Of a DNA stretch of 64,000 nt, positions 49,321 through 57,917 are shown one piece after another. The DNA is from Nocardiopsis dassonvillei_B (GTDB taxonomy: Bacteria; Actinomycetota; Actinomycetes; Streptosporangiales; Streptosporangiaceae), in assembly GCF_964273065.1 (NCBI RefSeq), contig NZ_OZ186815.1, positions 2,790,001-2,854,000 of the forward strand. The letters run 5' to 3'. How positions within the stretch are numbered: position 1 is the first letter of the stretch; every line of letters starts with the position of its first letter. Position numbers and translations under genes: made by a program. Under the pieces are notes generated by a model. It did not search any database. It saw only the letters and a list, made by a program, of their open reading frames with translations, and had not been told where the DNA came from.

Positions 49321-50334
49321 ATGGACATCGGACTCGTCCTCCAGACCGATCCGCCCGCCGACCTGCTGGTGGACCGGATGGCGCGGGCCGACCGGCTCGG
49401 ATTCACCCACGGGTGGACGTTCGACTCGGTGGTGCTGTGGCAGGAGCCGTTCGTCATCTACAGCCGCATCCTGGAGCGCACCGAGAACCTCGTGGTGGGC
49501 CCCATGGTGACCAACCCGGGGACGCGCACCTGGGAGGTGACGGCCTCCCTGTTCGCGACCCTGAACGACATGTTCGGCAACCGGACGGTGTGCGGGATCG
49601 GCCGCGGCGACTCGGCGATGCGGGTGGCCGGGCGCAGCCCCGCCACCCTGGCCCGGCTCTCCCGGGCCATGACCGCGATCAAGGACCTGGCCGAGGGCCG
49701 GGAGGCGGACGTGGACGGCGCGACCCTGAACATCCCGTGGGTGCGCGACGGCGCGCTGCCGGTCTGGATGGGCGCCTACGGTCCCAAGGCCCTGGAGCTG
49801 GTGGGGAGGCAGGCCGACGGGTTCATCCTCCAGCTGGCCGACCCCTACCTGACGGAGTGGATGGTCAAGGCGGTGCGGACGGCCGCGGCCGAGGCGGGCC
49901 GCGACCCGGCGGAGATCACGGTGTGCGTGGCCGCCCCGGCCTACGTCACCGACGGGTCGGCGCGGGGGCTGGCGCACGCCCGCGAGCAGTGCCGCTGGTT
50001 CGGCGGCATGGTGGGCAACCACGTCGCCGACCTGGTGGCGCGGTACGGGCACTCGGGGGCGGTGCCGCAGGAGCTGACCGACTACATCGAGGCCCGGCAG
50101 GGCTACGACTACAGCCACCACGGCCGGGCGGACAACCCCGACACCGCCTTCGTCCCCGACAGCGTGGTGGACCGGTTCTGCCTGCTGGGACCGGCCGAGG
50201 AGCACATGGCCAAGCTGGAGCGGCTGCGCGCGGTGGGCGTGGACCAGTTCGCGGTCTACGCGATGCACGACGACGTGGACGGGGTCATCGACGCCTACGG
50301 GCGCGAGGTGGTCCCCGCCGTGGCCGGGATCTGA
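49321..50334 (+). CDS. LLM-class F420-dependent oxidoreductase (TIGR03842-like)
   Basis: The 337-residue protein is a luciferase-like TIM barrel: MDIGLVLQTDPPADLLVDRMARA, SVVLWQEPFVIYSRILERTENLVVGPMVTNPGTR, CGIGRGDSAMRVAGRSPATL and PVWMGAYGPKALELVGRQADGF. This matches the F420-dependent subgroup often found with hydantoinase genes. The substrate is unproven. It sits between dihydropyrimidinase and the transporter, where a pyrimidine-ring reductase would be expected. The ribosome binding site is GGAG ahead of the ATG. Confidence 0.8.
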   Translation: MDIGLVLQTDPPADLLVDRMARADRLGFTHGWTFDSVVLWQEPFVIYSRILERTENLVVGPMVTNPGTRTWEVTASLFATLNDMFGNRTVCGIGRGDSAMRVAGRSPATLARLSRAMTAIKDLAEGREADVDGATLNIPWVRDGALPVWMGAYGPKALELVGRQADGFILQLADPYLTEWMVKAVRTAAAEAGRDPAEITVCVAAPAYVTDGSARGLAHAREQCRWFGGMVGNHVADLVARYGHSGAVPQELTDYIEARQGYDYSHHGRADNPDTAFVPDSVVDRFCLLGPAEEHMAKLERLRAVGVDQFAVYAMHDDVDGVIDAYGREVVPAVAGI

Positions 50335-50609
50335 CCCGCCGCGTCCCGGGCCCTGCCGGGTCCGGGACGCGGGGTCCCGCCGACGGGACCCGCCTGGGAC
50401 ACGGAGGCCCCGACCGGGCGCGCACACCGCCGACGCGGGTGCGGCGGCGGCCGCCGCCCGTCCTCACATCACCGGTGACATGCGAAGATATGCGGTGGTC
50501 CGAAACGGATCCACCGGTTCTCGGAGTTTCTCCGCGACCCCCCCGTCCCCCGGGCCCGACGCCGCGCCCTCCCCCTGATTCCCCGTATCACCGAAGAACA
50601 GGTGCCCCC
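50335..50609. other. Gap inside the pyrimidine operon
   Basis: 275 bp without a gene. It is GC-rich to about 50460, then CACATCACCGGTGACATGCG (a partial palindrome around ACCGGT near 50470) and a less GC-rich stretch that may serve the transporter gene as promoter. Confidence 0.3.
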
Positions 50610-52217
50610 GTGACCCAAGCCCCACCCTCCCCGGAACCGAGCGCCGTCACCCACCCCGACGGCCGCGTCTCCCTGGCCGAGGGCGCGTCCATGCCCGAGA
50701 GCCCCTACGTCAACGAGGACCTCCAGCCGGTACCGATGTCCCGGCGCACCTGGGGCACCGGGAGCTTCACCGCCCTGTGGGTGAGCATGTCGGTGAGCAT
50801 CCCCGCCTGGACCCTGGCCAGCGGCCTGATCGCCGCGGGCATGGACTGGCGCCAGGCGATGCTCTGCGTGGTCCTGGGCAACGTCATCGTGCTGCTCCCG
50901 ATGGTGCTGACCGGCCACGCGGGCGCCAGGTACGGCATCCCCTTCCCGGTGTTCGCCCGCGCCTCCTTCGGCCTGCGCGGTGCCAACCTCCCGGCCCTCC
51001 TGCGCGGCGCCGTCGCCTGCGGCTGGTTCGGCATCCAGACGTGGGTGGGCGGCCAGGGCGTGTACGTGCTCGCCGGCCGGCTGTTCGGCGACGCGTGGCT
51101 GGACGCCGCCGGGGTCGGCGGCAACCCGTGGACCCTGTGGCTGTCCTTCGCCCTGTTCTGGGTCGTGCAGGTGCTCATCATCCTGTGGGGCATGGAGGGC
51201 GTCCGCAGGGTGCAGGTGTGGGCGGCCCCGCTGATGATCCTCGGCGGGGCGGCGCTGCTGGTGTGGATGGCGGTGGAGGCGGGCGGTCCGGGCGCCATGC
51301 TCGCCGCCGCCCCGGAGGGCATGGACTGGGGCCCGTCCTTCTGGGCTCTGTTCTTCCCCTCGCTCATGGGCGTCATCGGCTACTGGGCGACGCTCACCCT
51401 GAACATCAGCGACTTCACCCGCTTCTCCGCCTCCCAGCGCGCCCAGGTGCTGGGCCAGTCCCTGGGGCTGCCCACCACGATGACCCTCTTCTCGCTGCTG
51501 GCGGTCATGGTCACGGCGGGCACCGCCGCGGTGTACGGCGAGCCGCTGTGGAACCCGATCGACATCGTCGCGCAGATGGGCAGCGGGCTGGGCCTGCTGT
51601 TCGCGATCTTCGTGGTGCTGCTGGCGACGGTCTCCACCAACATCGCCGCGAACCTGGTGGGCCCGGCCTACGACCTGGCCAACCTGGCGCCGCGCCTGAT
51701 CAGCTTCCGCACCGGGGCGATCATCACCTGCTTCCTGGGCGTGCTCATCTTCCCGTGGAAGCTGCTGGAGAACGAGAGCGTCTACATCTTCACCTGGCTG
51801 GGCACCGTCGGCGGCGTCCTGGGCACGGTGGCGGGCATCCTGCTCGCCGACTACTGGGCGGTGCGCCGGACCCGGCTGAACCTGCCCGGCCTGTACCTGC
51901 GCGGGTCGGAGTACTGGTACGGCGGCGGCTGGAACTGGCGGGCCCTGGTCGCGTTCGGCACCGGCGCCCTGCTGGCCGTGGGCGGCTCCCACTCGGGTGT
52001 GGACGCGGCCACCGGCGCGAAGCTGGGCCCCTTCCCGGAGGACGGCCTGGTCCCGCTGCTGTCCCCGCTGGCCGACTACGGCTGGGCGGTCGGCCTGGTG
52101 AGCGCCTTCCTCGTCTACTGGGTGCTCAACCTGGCGGCGCCGGTCCGCGCCCGCGGGTCCGCCGGCGCCCCGGCGGCCGGGCCGGAGGCGGACGCACCGG
52201 AGAGGGCGGACGCCTGA
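50610..52217 (+). CDS. NCS1 family nucleobase/hydantoin:cation symporter
   Basis: The 535-residue transporter has twelve predicted spans and NCS1 landmarks: NEDLQPVPMSRRTWGTGSFTALW, ARASFGLRGANLPALLRGAVACGWFGIQTW, LNISDFTRFSASQRAQVLGQ and ISFRTGAIITCFLGVLIFPW. It resembles Mhp1 and the PucI/CodB group and would import uracil, allantoin or hydantoins with a cation. It starts at GTG 50610, has a 40-residue cytoplasmic N-terminus, and ends the operon before a strong terminator. A 275-bp gap from the previous gene may carry its own promoter. Confidence 0.88.
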   Translation: MTQAPPSPEPSAVTHPDGRVSLAEGASMPESPYVNEDLQPVPMSRRTWGTGSFTALWVSMSVSIPAWTLASGLIAAGMDWRQAMLCVVLGNVIVLLPMVLTGHAGARYGIPFPVFARASFGLRGANLPALLRGAVACGWFGIQTWVGGQGVYVLAGRLFGDAWLDAAGVGGNPWTLWLSFALFWVVQVLIILWGMEGVRRVQVWAAPLMILGGAALLVWMAVEAGGPGAMLAAAPEGMDWGPSFWALFFPSLMGVIGYWATLTLNISDFTRFSASQRAQVLGQSLGLPTTMTLFSLLAVMVTAGTAAVYGEPLWNPIDIVAQMGSGLGLLFAIFVVLLATVSTNIAANLVGPAYDLANLAPRLISFRTGAIITCFLGVLIFPWKLLENESVYIFTWLGTVGGVLGTVAGILLADYWAVRRTRLNLPGLYLRGSEYWYGGGWNWRALVAFGTGALLAVGGSHSGVDAATGAKLGPFPEDGLVPLLSPLADYGWAVGLVSAFLVYWVLNLAAPVRARGSAGAPAAGPEADAPERADA

Positions 52218-52249
52218 TCCGGGCGGGGGCACCGCTCCCGCTCCGCTCC

Positions 52250-52285
52250 CGCGGGGGCCGCACCGGACGGTGCGGCCCCCGCGGC
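52250..52285 (+). terminator. Intrinsic terminator of the pyrimidine operon
   Basis: Perfect 16-bp stem: CCGCGGGGGCCGCACC at 52250-52265 and its complement at 52270-52285, 4-nt loop, 33 bp after the transporter stop. Confidence 0.85.
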
Positions 52286-52689
52286 GTTCCACGGCCCCCC
52301 GTTCCGCGTCACAGTGACGTGGGGCATGCGTCATCCGGTCGTGACCGGTGCCCGACCGCGGGTAGCGTCGAGAACCAGAATGCCCTCACGAGCATCAGAC
52401 CAGGTCAAATGGGTTCTCTTCGGATGATGCCTGGTGAGGGCCACTCAGGGCGACGAAATCTTCCTTCACGGGCGGACAACCCGCCGACGGGGATCTTCGT
52501 CCCATTCACACCGGAACCCGAACAACGGGTGAAGGCGATAGGAACAGCGAACCGATCGAAAACGAACGGTGCACGGCCCTCCTCCGGGAGCGGTGTCCGT
52601 GCCCCTCGGCCTCGCGTGCCCGGAACCCGCACGTTTCCCCCAAGGTCGGGCAGTACATCCCCCAACTCTTCGCGAAGAGGGAGACGACC
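52286..52689 (+). promoter_or_regulatory. Long structured upstream region of the first teichoic acid pair
   Basis: A 404-bp gene-free stretch. Stem-forming pairs are ACCAGG (52399-52404) with CCTGGT (52430-52435), and GACGAA (52452-52457) with TTCGTC (52496-52501). The second encloses a GGCGG-ACAAC-CCGCC hairpin (52471-52485). Part of it is probably an untranslated leader; it does not match a riboswitch class I can name. The ribosome binding site at its end (GGGAG, 52679-52683) serves a TTG start. Confidence 0.45.
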
Positions 52690-54147
52690 TTGCCTGAGAG
52701 CAGTACCTTTCCACGTCCCGCGCCCGCCACGAGGACGGTCGCGGTCGTCCTGGCCGGCGGCAGCGGCCAGCGCATCGGCCTGGCGACGCCCAAGCAGCTG
52801 CTGAAGATCGCCGGGAAGACGATCCTGGAGCACACGCTCGACGTCTTCGAGCAGGCCCCGCGGGTCGACGAGGTCATCGTCATGATGAACCCCGGGTTCG
52901 TCGGTGACGCCGAGGAGATCGTGCGCAAGGCGGGGCTGGGGAAGGTGACCCGGGTCCTGCCGGGCGGCACCTCCCGCAACGCCACCACCCAGCTCGCCCT
53001 GGACGCCCTGGCCCACCTGCCCGCGGACACCACCAACCTGCTCTTCCACGACGCGGTGCGCCCCCTGCTGTCCCAGCGCATCATCGACGACTGCGTGACG
53101 GCCCTGGACCGCTTCACCGCGGTGGACGTGGCGATCCCGTCCTCGGACACCGTGATCGAGGTCGACGACGACGTCATCACCGACGTCCCGACCCGGTCGC
53201 GCCTGCGCCGCGGGCAGACCCCGCAGGGCTTCCGGATGTCCACCATCCGCGACGCCTACGCCAAGGCCTGGGCCGACCCGGGCTTCGAGGCCACCGACGA
53301 CTGCACCGTCGTCCTGCGCTACTCCCCCGGCACCCCGGTCCACGTGGTCGCCGGCGAGGAGCAGAACATGAAGGTGACCCAGCCGGTCGACATCTTCATC
53401 GCCGACAAGCTCTTCCAGCTCTCCTCCGCGGACACCCCCGAGTTCACCGACGCCGACCGGGACCGCCTGCTGGGCGGCCGGACGGTGGTGGTGTTCGGCG
53501 GCAGCCACGGCATCGGGGCCGAGGTCGCCGACCTGGCGGAGAAGCACGGCGCCCGGGTCTTCCGCTACTCGCGCAGCGCCACCCGCACCGACGTCGCCGA
53601 CCCCGCCCAGGTGGCCGCCGCCCTGGAGCAGGCGCACTCCGCGACGGGCCGCGTGGACCACGTCGTCAACACGGCGGGGGTGCTGCGCATCGGGCGGCTG
53701 GACGCCACCTCCCCGGAGGCGATCGAGGAGGCGCTGCGGGTCAACTACCTGGCTCCGGTGCACATCGCCCGCGCCGCCTTCCCCTACCTCGCCCAGACCA
53801 AGGGGCAGCTGCTTCTGTACACGTCCAGCTCCTACACCCGGGGCCGGGCCGAGTACAGCCTGTACTCCTCCACCAAGGCGGCCACCGTCAACCTCACCCA
53901 GGCCCTGGCCGACGAGTGGTCCGGGGACGGGGTGCGCATCAACTGCATCAACCCCGAGCGCACCCGCACCCCGATGCGGGTGAAGGCGTTCGGCGAGGAG
54001 CCCGCTGGAACGCTGCTCAGCGCCGAGAAGGTCGCCACCACCTCCCTGGACGTGCTCCTCTCCGACCTCACTGGCCACGTCGTCGACGTCCGCCGCGAGG
54101 ACCCGGTGGCCGCCGCCCGGGCGCGCAGGACGGAGGCGGTGAAGTGA
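52690..54147 (+). CDS. TarIJ-like bifunctional polyol-phosphate cytidylyltransferase/reductase (copy 1)
   Basis: The 485-residue fusion has an IspD/TarI-type cytidylyltransferase domain (about 14-245; VVLAGGSGQRIGLATPKQ, LFHDAVRPLLS, LRRGQTPQGF, KVTQPVDIFIADK). It is joined to a short-chain dehydrogenase (about 262-475; VVFGGSHGIGAEVA, NTAGVLRIG, catalytic Y392-x3-K396). This arrangement makes CDP-ribitol from ribulose 5-phosphate, as in Haemophilus Bcs1. The start is TTG with GGGAG seven bases upstream; no ATG or GTG is better placed. The next gene starts inside its stop. Its 3' half is nearly identical to the second copy at 56469. Confidence 0.82.
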   Translation: MPESSTFPRPAPATRTVAVVLAGGSGQRIGLATPKQLLKIAGKTILEHTLDVFEQAPRVDEVIVMMNPGFVGDAEEIVRKAGLGKVTRVLPGGTSRNATTQLALDALAHLPADTTNLLFHDAVRPLLSQRIIDDCVTALDRFTAVDVAIPSSDTVIEVDDDVITDVPTRSRLRRGQTPQGFRMSTIRDAYAKAWADPGFEATDDCTVVLRYSPGTPVHVVAGEEQNMKVTQPVDIFIADKLFQLSSADTPEFTDADRDRLLGGRTVVVFGGSHGIGAEVADLAEKHGARVFRYSRSATRTDVADPAQVAAALEQAHSATGRVDHVVNTAGVLRIGRLDATSPEAIEEALRVNYLAPVHIARAAFPYLAQTKGQLLLYTSSSYTRGRAEYSLYSSTKAATVNLTQALADEWSGDGVRINCINPERTRTPMRVKAFGEEPAGTLLSAEKVATTSLDVLLSDLTGHVVDVRREDPVAAARARRTEAVK

Positions 54148-56201
54148 ACCGGCTCCGCCACCTGGGAGTGGACGGCCCGGCACTGGCCGTCCTGGCCGCC
54201 ATGGGACTCTCCTTCCTGCTCCAGGCCGTCGAGGTGGCCATGGCGCAGGTCTGGGTGTTCGGCCTCCTGGCCCTGGTCCTGTACACCACCGAGTGGCTGG
54301 TCGCCCAGCGGGTCACCGTGCTCACCAAGGTGCTCAGCCGCATCCGGGTGGGGCTCACCGTGCGGATGCTGCTGCGGCAGATCCTCCTCATCGCCCTGTA
54401 CGTGTCCGTGAACGCGATCGGCACCCCCGCCTACTGGTCGACGTTCGCGGGGCTTGCCGCCTTCTTCGTGCTGTCCCTGGCCTACGACCTGATGCGGATG
54501 CAGATCCTGCGCCGCTCCCGGCTGCCGGTGCGTACCCGCAACCTGGACCTGTCCGCGCTGAACCTGCCGCAGCCGGCCGGGTTCGTGCGCGAGCTGCCGA
54601 TGAACCGGGTGTTCCTCGCCGACATCGCCCTGGTCATGGGCGGGGTGGCGCACCTGGCGGGCGGGCCCGGGTGGCTCGCGGTCGGCGGCGCCGCGCTGAG
54701 TGCCGGAGCAGCGCTGCTGCTGGTGCTGGCCACCGTGCCGACGTTCCTCGCGCACCTGCGCTTCCCCTCCGACGCGGAGGTCATCGAGGCGGTCAACGAG
54801 CGGCTGCGCGCGTACCGCCCCGAGGTGGTCCTGTACTTCACGTTCGGCGTGGGCAGCCAGAACGGCGTCTACCAGGCCAACATGTGGCTGGAGGCGATGG
54901 AGCGGCTGGACCGGCGGGCCCTGGTCGTGTTCCGCGAGCACGCCAACCTGCCGCACCTGGAGCCGACGTCGCTGCCGGTGGTGTGCGTGCCGCGCGCCGA
55001 CGACCTGGCCGCCCTGGACCTGTCCACGGTGCGGGTGGCCCTGTACCCGGGCAACGCGGGCAAGAACATCCACCTGGTGCAGCGCGCCGAGATCAAGCAC
55101 GTGTTCATCGGGCACGGCGACAGCGACAAGCTGCCCAGCAGCAACCGGGTCAGCCGGATCTTCGACGAGATCTGGGTGGCCGGACGCGGCGGGCGCGAGC
55201 GCTACCGCCGGGTCCGGCACGCCATCGACGACCGCGACGTGGTGGAGGTGGGCCGCCCCCAGCTGGACGTGGTCCAGGGCCCGCGGCCGCCGGCCGAGCG
55301 GGCGGTGCCCACCGTGATCTACGCGCCCACCTGGGAGGGCGTGGACGACAACAACTACCTGACCTCGGCGGACACCGTCGGTGTGGAGCTGGTGGAGCGG
55401 CTGCTGGGCGGGGCGGAGCCGGTGCGGCTCATCTACAAGCCGCACCCGCTGCTGGGCAAGCGGTCCCCGCGGGCCGCCGCGGCGCACCGCCGGATCGTCG
55501 AGGCGATCACGGCGCACAACCGCGGCCTGGACCCGGTACCGCCGGAGGCCGAGCGGCGGCTGGCGGAGCTGCACGGGCGGATCGCGCGGTTCCGGGAGGA
55601 GTCGTCGGAGCGGAACCTCACCGGGGAGGACCTGGCCGGGTACCGGGACCTGCTGCGGCAGTGGCACGACCTGTACTGGACGTCGGCGGGGCCGCTGCGC
55701 CACCACGTGGTCACCGACCCGTTCCCGACGCTGTTCTCCTGCTTCAACGAGTCGGACGCGATGGTCAGCGACATCTCCAGCGTGGTCGCGGACTTCATCG
55801 CCAGCGGCAAGCCCTACGCCATCGCGGACCTGTGGGCGATGGAGGACGACGAGTTCCGCCGCCAGTACCCGTCCGCGGGGGCCGGTTACGTGCTGCGGCC
55901 CGGCCTGGCCGGGCTGGAGGAGGTCCTGGCGGCCGCCCGGGAGCCGGGAGCCGACGCCATGGCGCGGCGCCGGGGGATCCTCAAGGAGTACCTGCTGGGG
56001 CCGGACGAGCCCGACGCCCAGACCCGGTTCGCCGCGGCCGTGGACGGCCTGTACGAGCGGGGGCTGCGGGACTTCCCGCTCGGGACCTTCGCCGAGCCGG
56101 TCCCGGCGGACCCCTTCCGCGAGGAGGGGGGCGGCGACCGGCCGATCGGCTCTGTCCGGATCGTCATCCCGGGCACGGAGGAGGCGGAAGGGGCTGTCTG
56201 A
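54144..56201 (+). CDS. CDP-glycerol/ribitol glycerophosphotransferase-like membrane protein (copy 1)
   Basis: The 685-residue protein starts at a GTG overlapping the previous stop. Five or so membrane spans lie in the first 210 residues. The C-terminal half carries TagF/TarL-type motifs: IKHVFIGHGDSDKLPSSNRV, VIYAPTWEG, RLIYKPHPLLG, FNESDAMVSDISSVVADFIASGKPYAI. It would polymerise polyol-phosphate units from CDP-ribitol or CDP-glycerol at the membrane. The N-terminal span block is unusual, since TagF is peripheral. It diverges from its copy at 57914 far more than the TarIJ genes do, suggesting a different acceptor or polyol. Confidence 0.75.
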   Translation: MNRLRHLGVDGPALAVLAAMGLSFLLQAVEVAMAQVWVFGLLALVLYTTEWLVAQRVTVLTKVLSRIRVGLTVRMLLRQILLIALYVSVNAIGTPAYWSTFAGLAAFFVLSLAYDLMRMQILRRSRLPVRTRNLDLSALNLPQPAGFVRELPMNRVFLADIALVMGGVAHLAGGPGWLAVGGAALSAGAALLLVLATVPTFLAHLRFPSDAEVIEAVNERLRAYRPEVVLYFTFGVGSQNGVYQANMWLEAMERLDRRALVVFREHANLPHLEPTSLPVVCVPRADDLAALDLSTVRVALYPGNAGKNIHLVQRAEIKHVFIGHGDSDKLPSSNRVSRIFDEIWVAGRGGRERYRRVRHAIDDRDVVEVGRPQLDVVQGPRPPAERAVPTVIYAPTWEGVDDNNYLTSADTVGVELVERLLGGAEPVRLIYKPHPLLGKRSPRAAAAHRRIVEAITAHNRGLDPVPPEAERRLAELHGRIARFREESSERNLTGEDLAGYRDLLRQWHDLYWTSAGPLRHHVVTDPFPTLFSCFNESDAMVSDISSVVADFIASGKPYAIADLWAMEDDEFRRQYPSAGAGYVLRPGLAGLEEVLAAAREPGADAMARRRGILKEYLLGPDEPDAQTRFAAAVDGLYERGLRDFPLGTFAEPVPADPFREEGGGDRPIGSVRIVIPGTEEAEGAV

Positions 56202-56223
56202 GGCCTGTCCGTCCGTGATGCAG

Positions 56224-56255
56224 GGGGTCGCGCCGACATGGCGCGGCCCCTTTTT
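56224..56255 (+). terminator. Intrinsic terminator after the first teichoic pair
   Basis: Stem GGGGTCGCGCC (56224-56234) with GGCGCGGCCCC (56240-56250), one G-T pair, 5-nt loop, then TTTTT (56251-56255). This is a classic rho-independent structure. Confidence 0.9.
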
Positions 56256-56468
56256 CGCCCCCCTGGCCCCGCTCGTGATGACCGATTCTGTATCAAAGTC
56301 GGTCCGTGAGTCATCTAACTCACAAACCACAGGTAAACCCCATATCCTGTTAAAACGTCTTCCTGTCTGCCCGGTGAAGTCTCGTTGAGCAGGGCCCGGC
56401 CTCACGTCGACCGCCCCGAGCCCTCCCGCGGCACGACCCCGCCCTCTTTCCCTTATCGGAGCGCAGCC
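56256..56468 (+). promoter_or_regulatory. Promoter/leader region of the second teichoic unit
   Basis: Two adjacent inverted repeats: GACCGA (56280-56285)/TCGGTC (56299-56304) and GTGAGT (56306-56311)/ACTCAC (56318-56323). They are followed by an AT-rich stretch (CCCCATATCCTGTTAAAACG, near 56340) likely to hold the -10. GGAG precedes the TTG start of the next gene by seven bases. Confidence 0.5.
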
Positions 56469-57917
56469 TTGCCCAGCCATGCCACCGAGCCCGTAGCCCG
56501 ATCCGTGACCCGCACCGTGGCCGTCGTCCTGGCCGGCGGCAGCGGCCAGCGCATCGGCCTGGCGACGCCCAAGCAGCTGCTGAAGATCGCCGGGAAGACG
56601 ATCCTGGAGCACACGCTGGAGCTGTTCGAGCAGGCTCCGCGGGTGGACGAGGTCATCGTCATGATGAACCCCGGGTTCGTGAACGACGCCGAGGAGATCG
56701 TGCGCAAGGCGGGCCTGGGGAAGGTGACCCGGGTACTGCCGGGCGGCACCTCCCGCAACGCCACCACCCAGCTCGCCCTGGACGCGCTGTCGCACTACTC
56801 GGCGGAGAACACCAACGTGCTCTTCCACGACGCGGTGCGCCCCCTGCTGTCCCAGCGCGTCATCGACGACTGCATCACCGCCCTGGAGTCCTACCAGGCC
56901 GTGGACGTGGCGATCCCCTCCTCGGACACCATCATCGAGGTCGACGACGACGTCATCACCGACGTCCCGACCCGGTCCCGGCTGCGCCGCGGGCAGACCC
57001 CGCAGGGCTTCCGGATGTCCACCATCCGCGACGCCTACGCCAAGGCGTGGAGCGACCCGGGCTTCGAGGCCACCGACGACTGCACCGTCGTCCTGCGCTA
57101 CTCCCCGGAGACCCCGATCCACGTGGTCGCCGGCGAGGAGCAGAACATGAAGGTGACCCAGCCGGTCGACATCTTCATCGCCGACAAGCTCTTCCAGCTC
57201 TCCTCGGCCGCCACGCCCGAGTTCACCGACGAGGACTACGCCGCGCGGCTCACCGGCAAGACCGTGGTGGTGTTCGGCGGCAGCTACGGGATCGGGGCGG
57301 GGGTCGCCGACCTGGCGGAGAAGCACGGCGCCCGGGTCTTCCGCTACTCGCGCAGCGCCACCCGCACGGACGTGGGGAACCCGGCCGACATCGCCGCGGC
57401 CCTGGAGCAGGCGCACAGCGCCACCGGGCGCGTCGACTACGTCGTCAACACCGCGGGCGTGCTGCGCATCGGCCGCCTCGACCAGACCGACGACTCGGTC
57501 ATCGAGGAGGCGCTGCGGGTCAACTACCTGGCCCCGGTGCACATCGCCCGCGCCGCCTTCCCCTACCTCGCCCAGACCAAGGGGCAGCTGCTGCTCTACA
57601 CGTCCAGCTCCTACACGCGCGGACGCGGGGAGTACAGCCTGTACTCCTCCACCAAGGCGGCCACCGTCAACCTCACCCAGGCCCTGGCCGACGAGTGGTC
57701 CGAGAACGGCGTGCGCATCAACTGCATCAACCCCGAGCGCACCCAGACGCCCATGCGCGTCAAGGCCTTCGGCGAGGAGCCCGCCGGAACGCTGCTCAGC
57801 GCCGAGAAGGTCGCCACCACCTCCCTGGACGTGCTCCTCTCCGACCTCACCGGCCACGTCGTCGACGTCCGCCGCGAGGACCTGCCGGGCGCCGGTGCCG
57901 CCGGAGGTGCCAAGTGA
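56469..57917 (+). CDS. TarIJ-like bifunctional polyol-phosphate cytidylyltransferase/reductase (copy 2)
   Basis: The 482-residue paralogue of the 52690 gene has the same domains: VVLAGGSGQRIGLATPKQ, LFHDAVRPLLS, VVFGGSYGIGAGVA and the YSSTK catalytic pair. It too begins at TTG (LPSHATEPVARSV) behind GGAG, which supports TTG as the true start in both. Long stretches of the nucleotide sequence are almost the same as copy 1, whereas codons around 110-145 and 250-262 differ, so conversion between copies is likely. It is coupled by GTGA overlap to the next gene. Confidence 0.82.
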   Translation: MPSHATEPVARSVTRTVAVVLAGGSGQRIGLATPKQLLKIAGKTILEHTLELFEQAPRVDEVIVMMNPGFVNDAEEIVRKAGLGKVTRVLPGGTSRNATTQLALDALSHYSAENTNVLFHDAVRPLLSQRVIDDCITALESYQAVDVAIPSSDTIIEVDDDVITDVPTRSRLRRGQTPQGFRMSTIRDAYAKAWSDPGFEATDDCTVVLRYSPETPIHVVAGEEQNMKVTQPVDIFIADKLFQLSSAATPEFTDEDYAARLTGKTVVVFGGSYGIGAGVADLAEKHGARVFRYSRSATRTDVGNPADIAAALEQAHSATGRVDYVVNTAGVLRIGRLDQTDDSVIEEALRVNYLAPVHIARAAFPYLAQTKGQLLLYTSSSYTRGRGEYSLYSSTKAATVNLTQALADEWSENGVRINCINPERTQTPMRVKAFGEEPAGTLLSAEKVATTSLDVLLSDLTGHVVDVRREDLPGAGAAGGAK

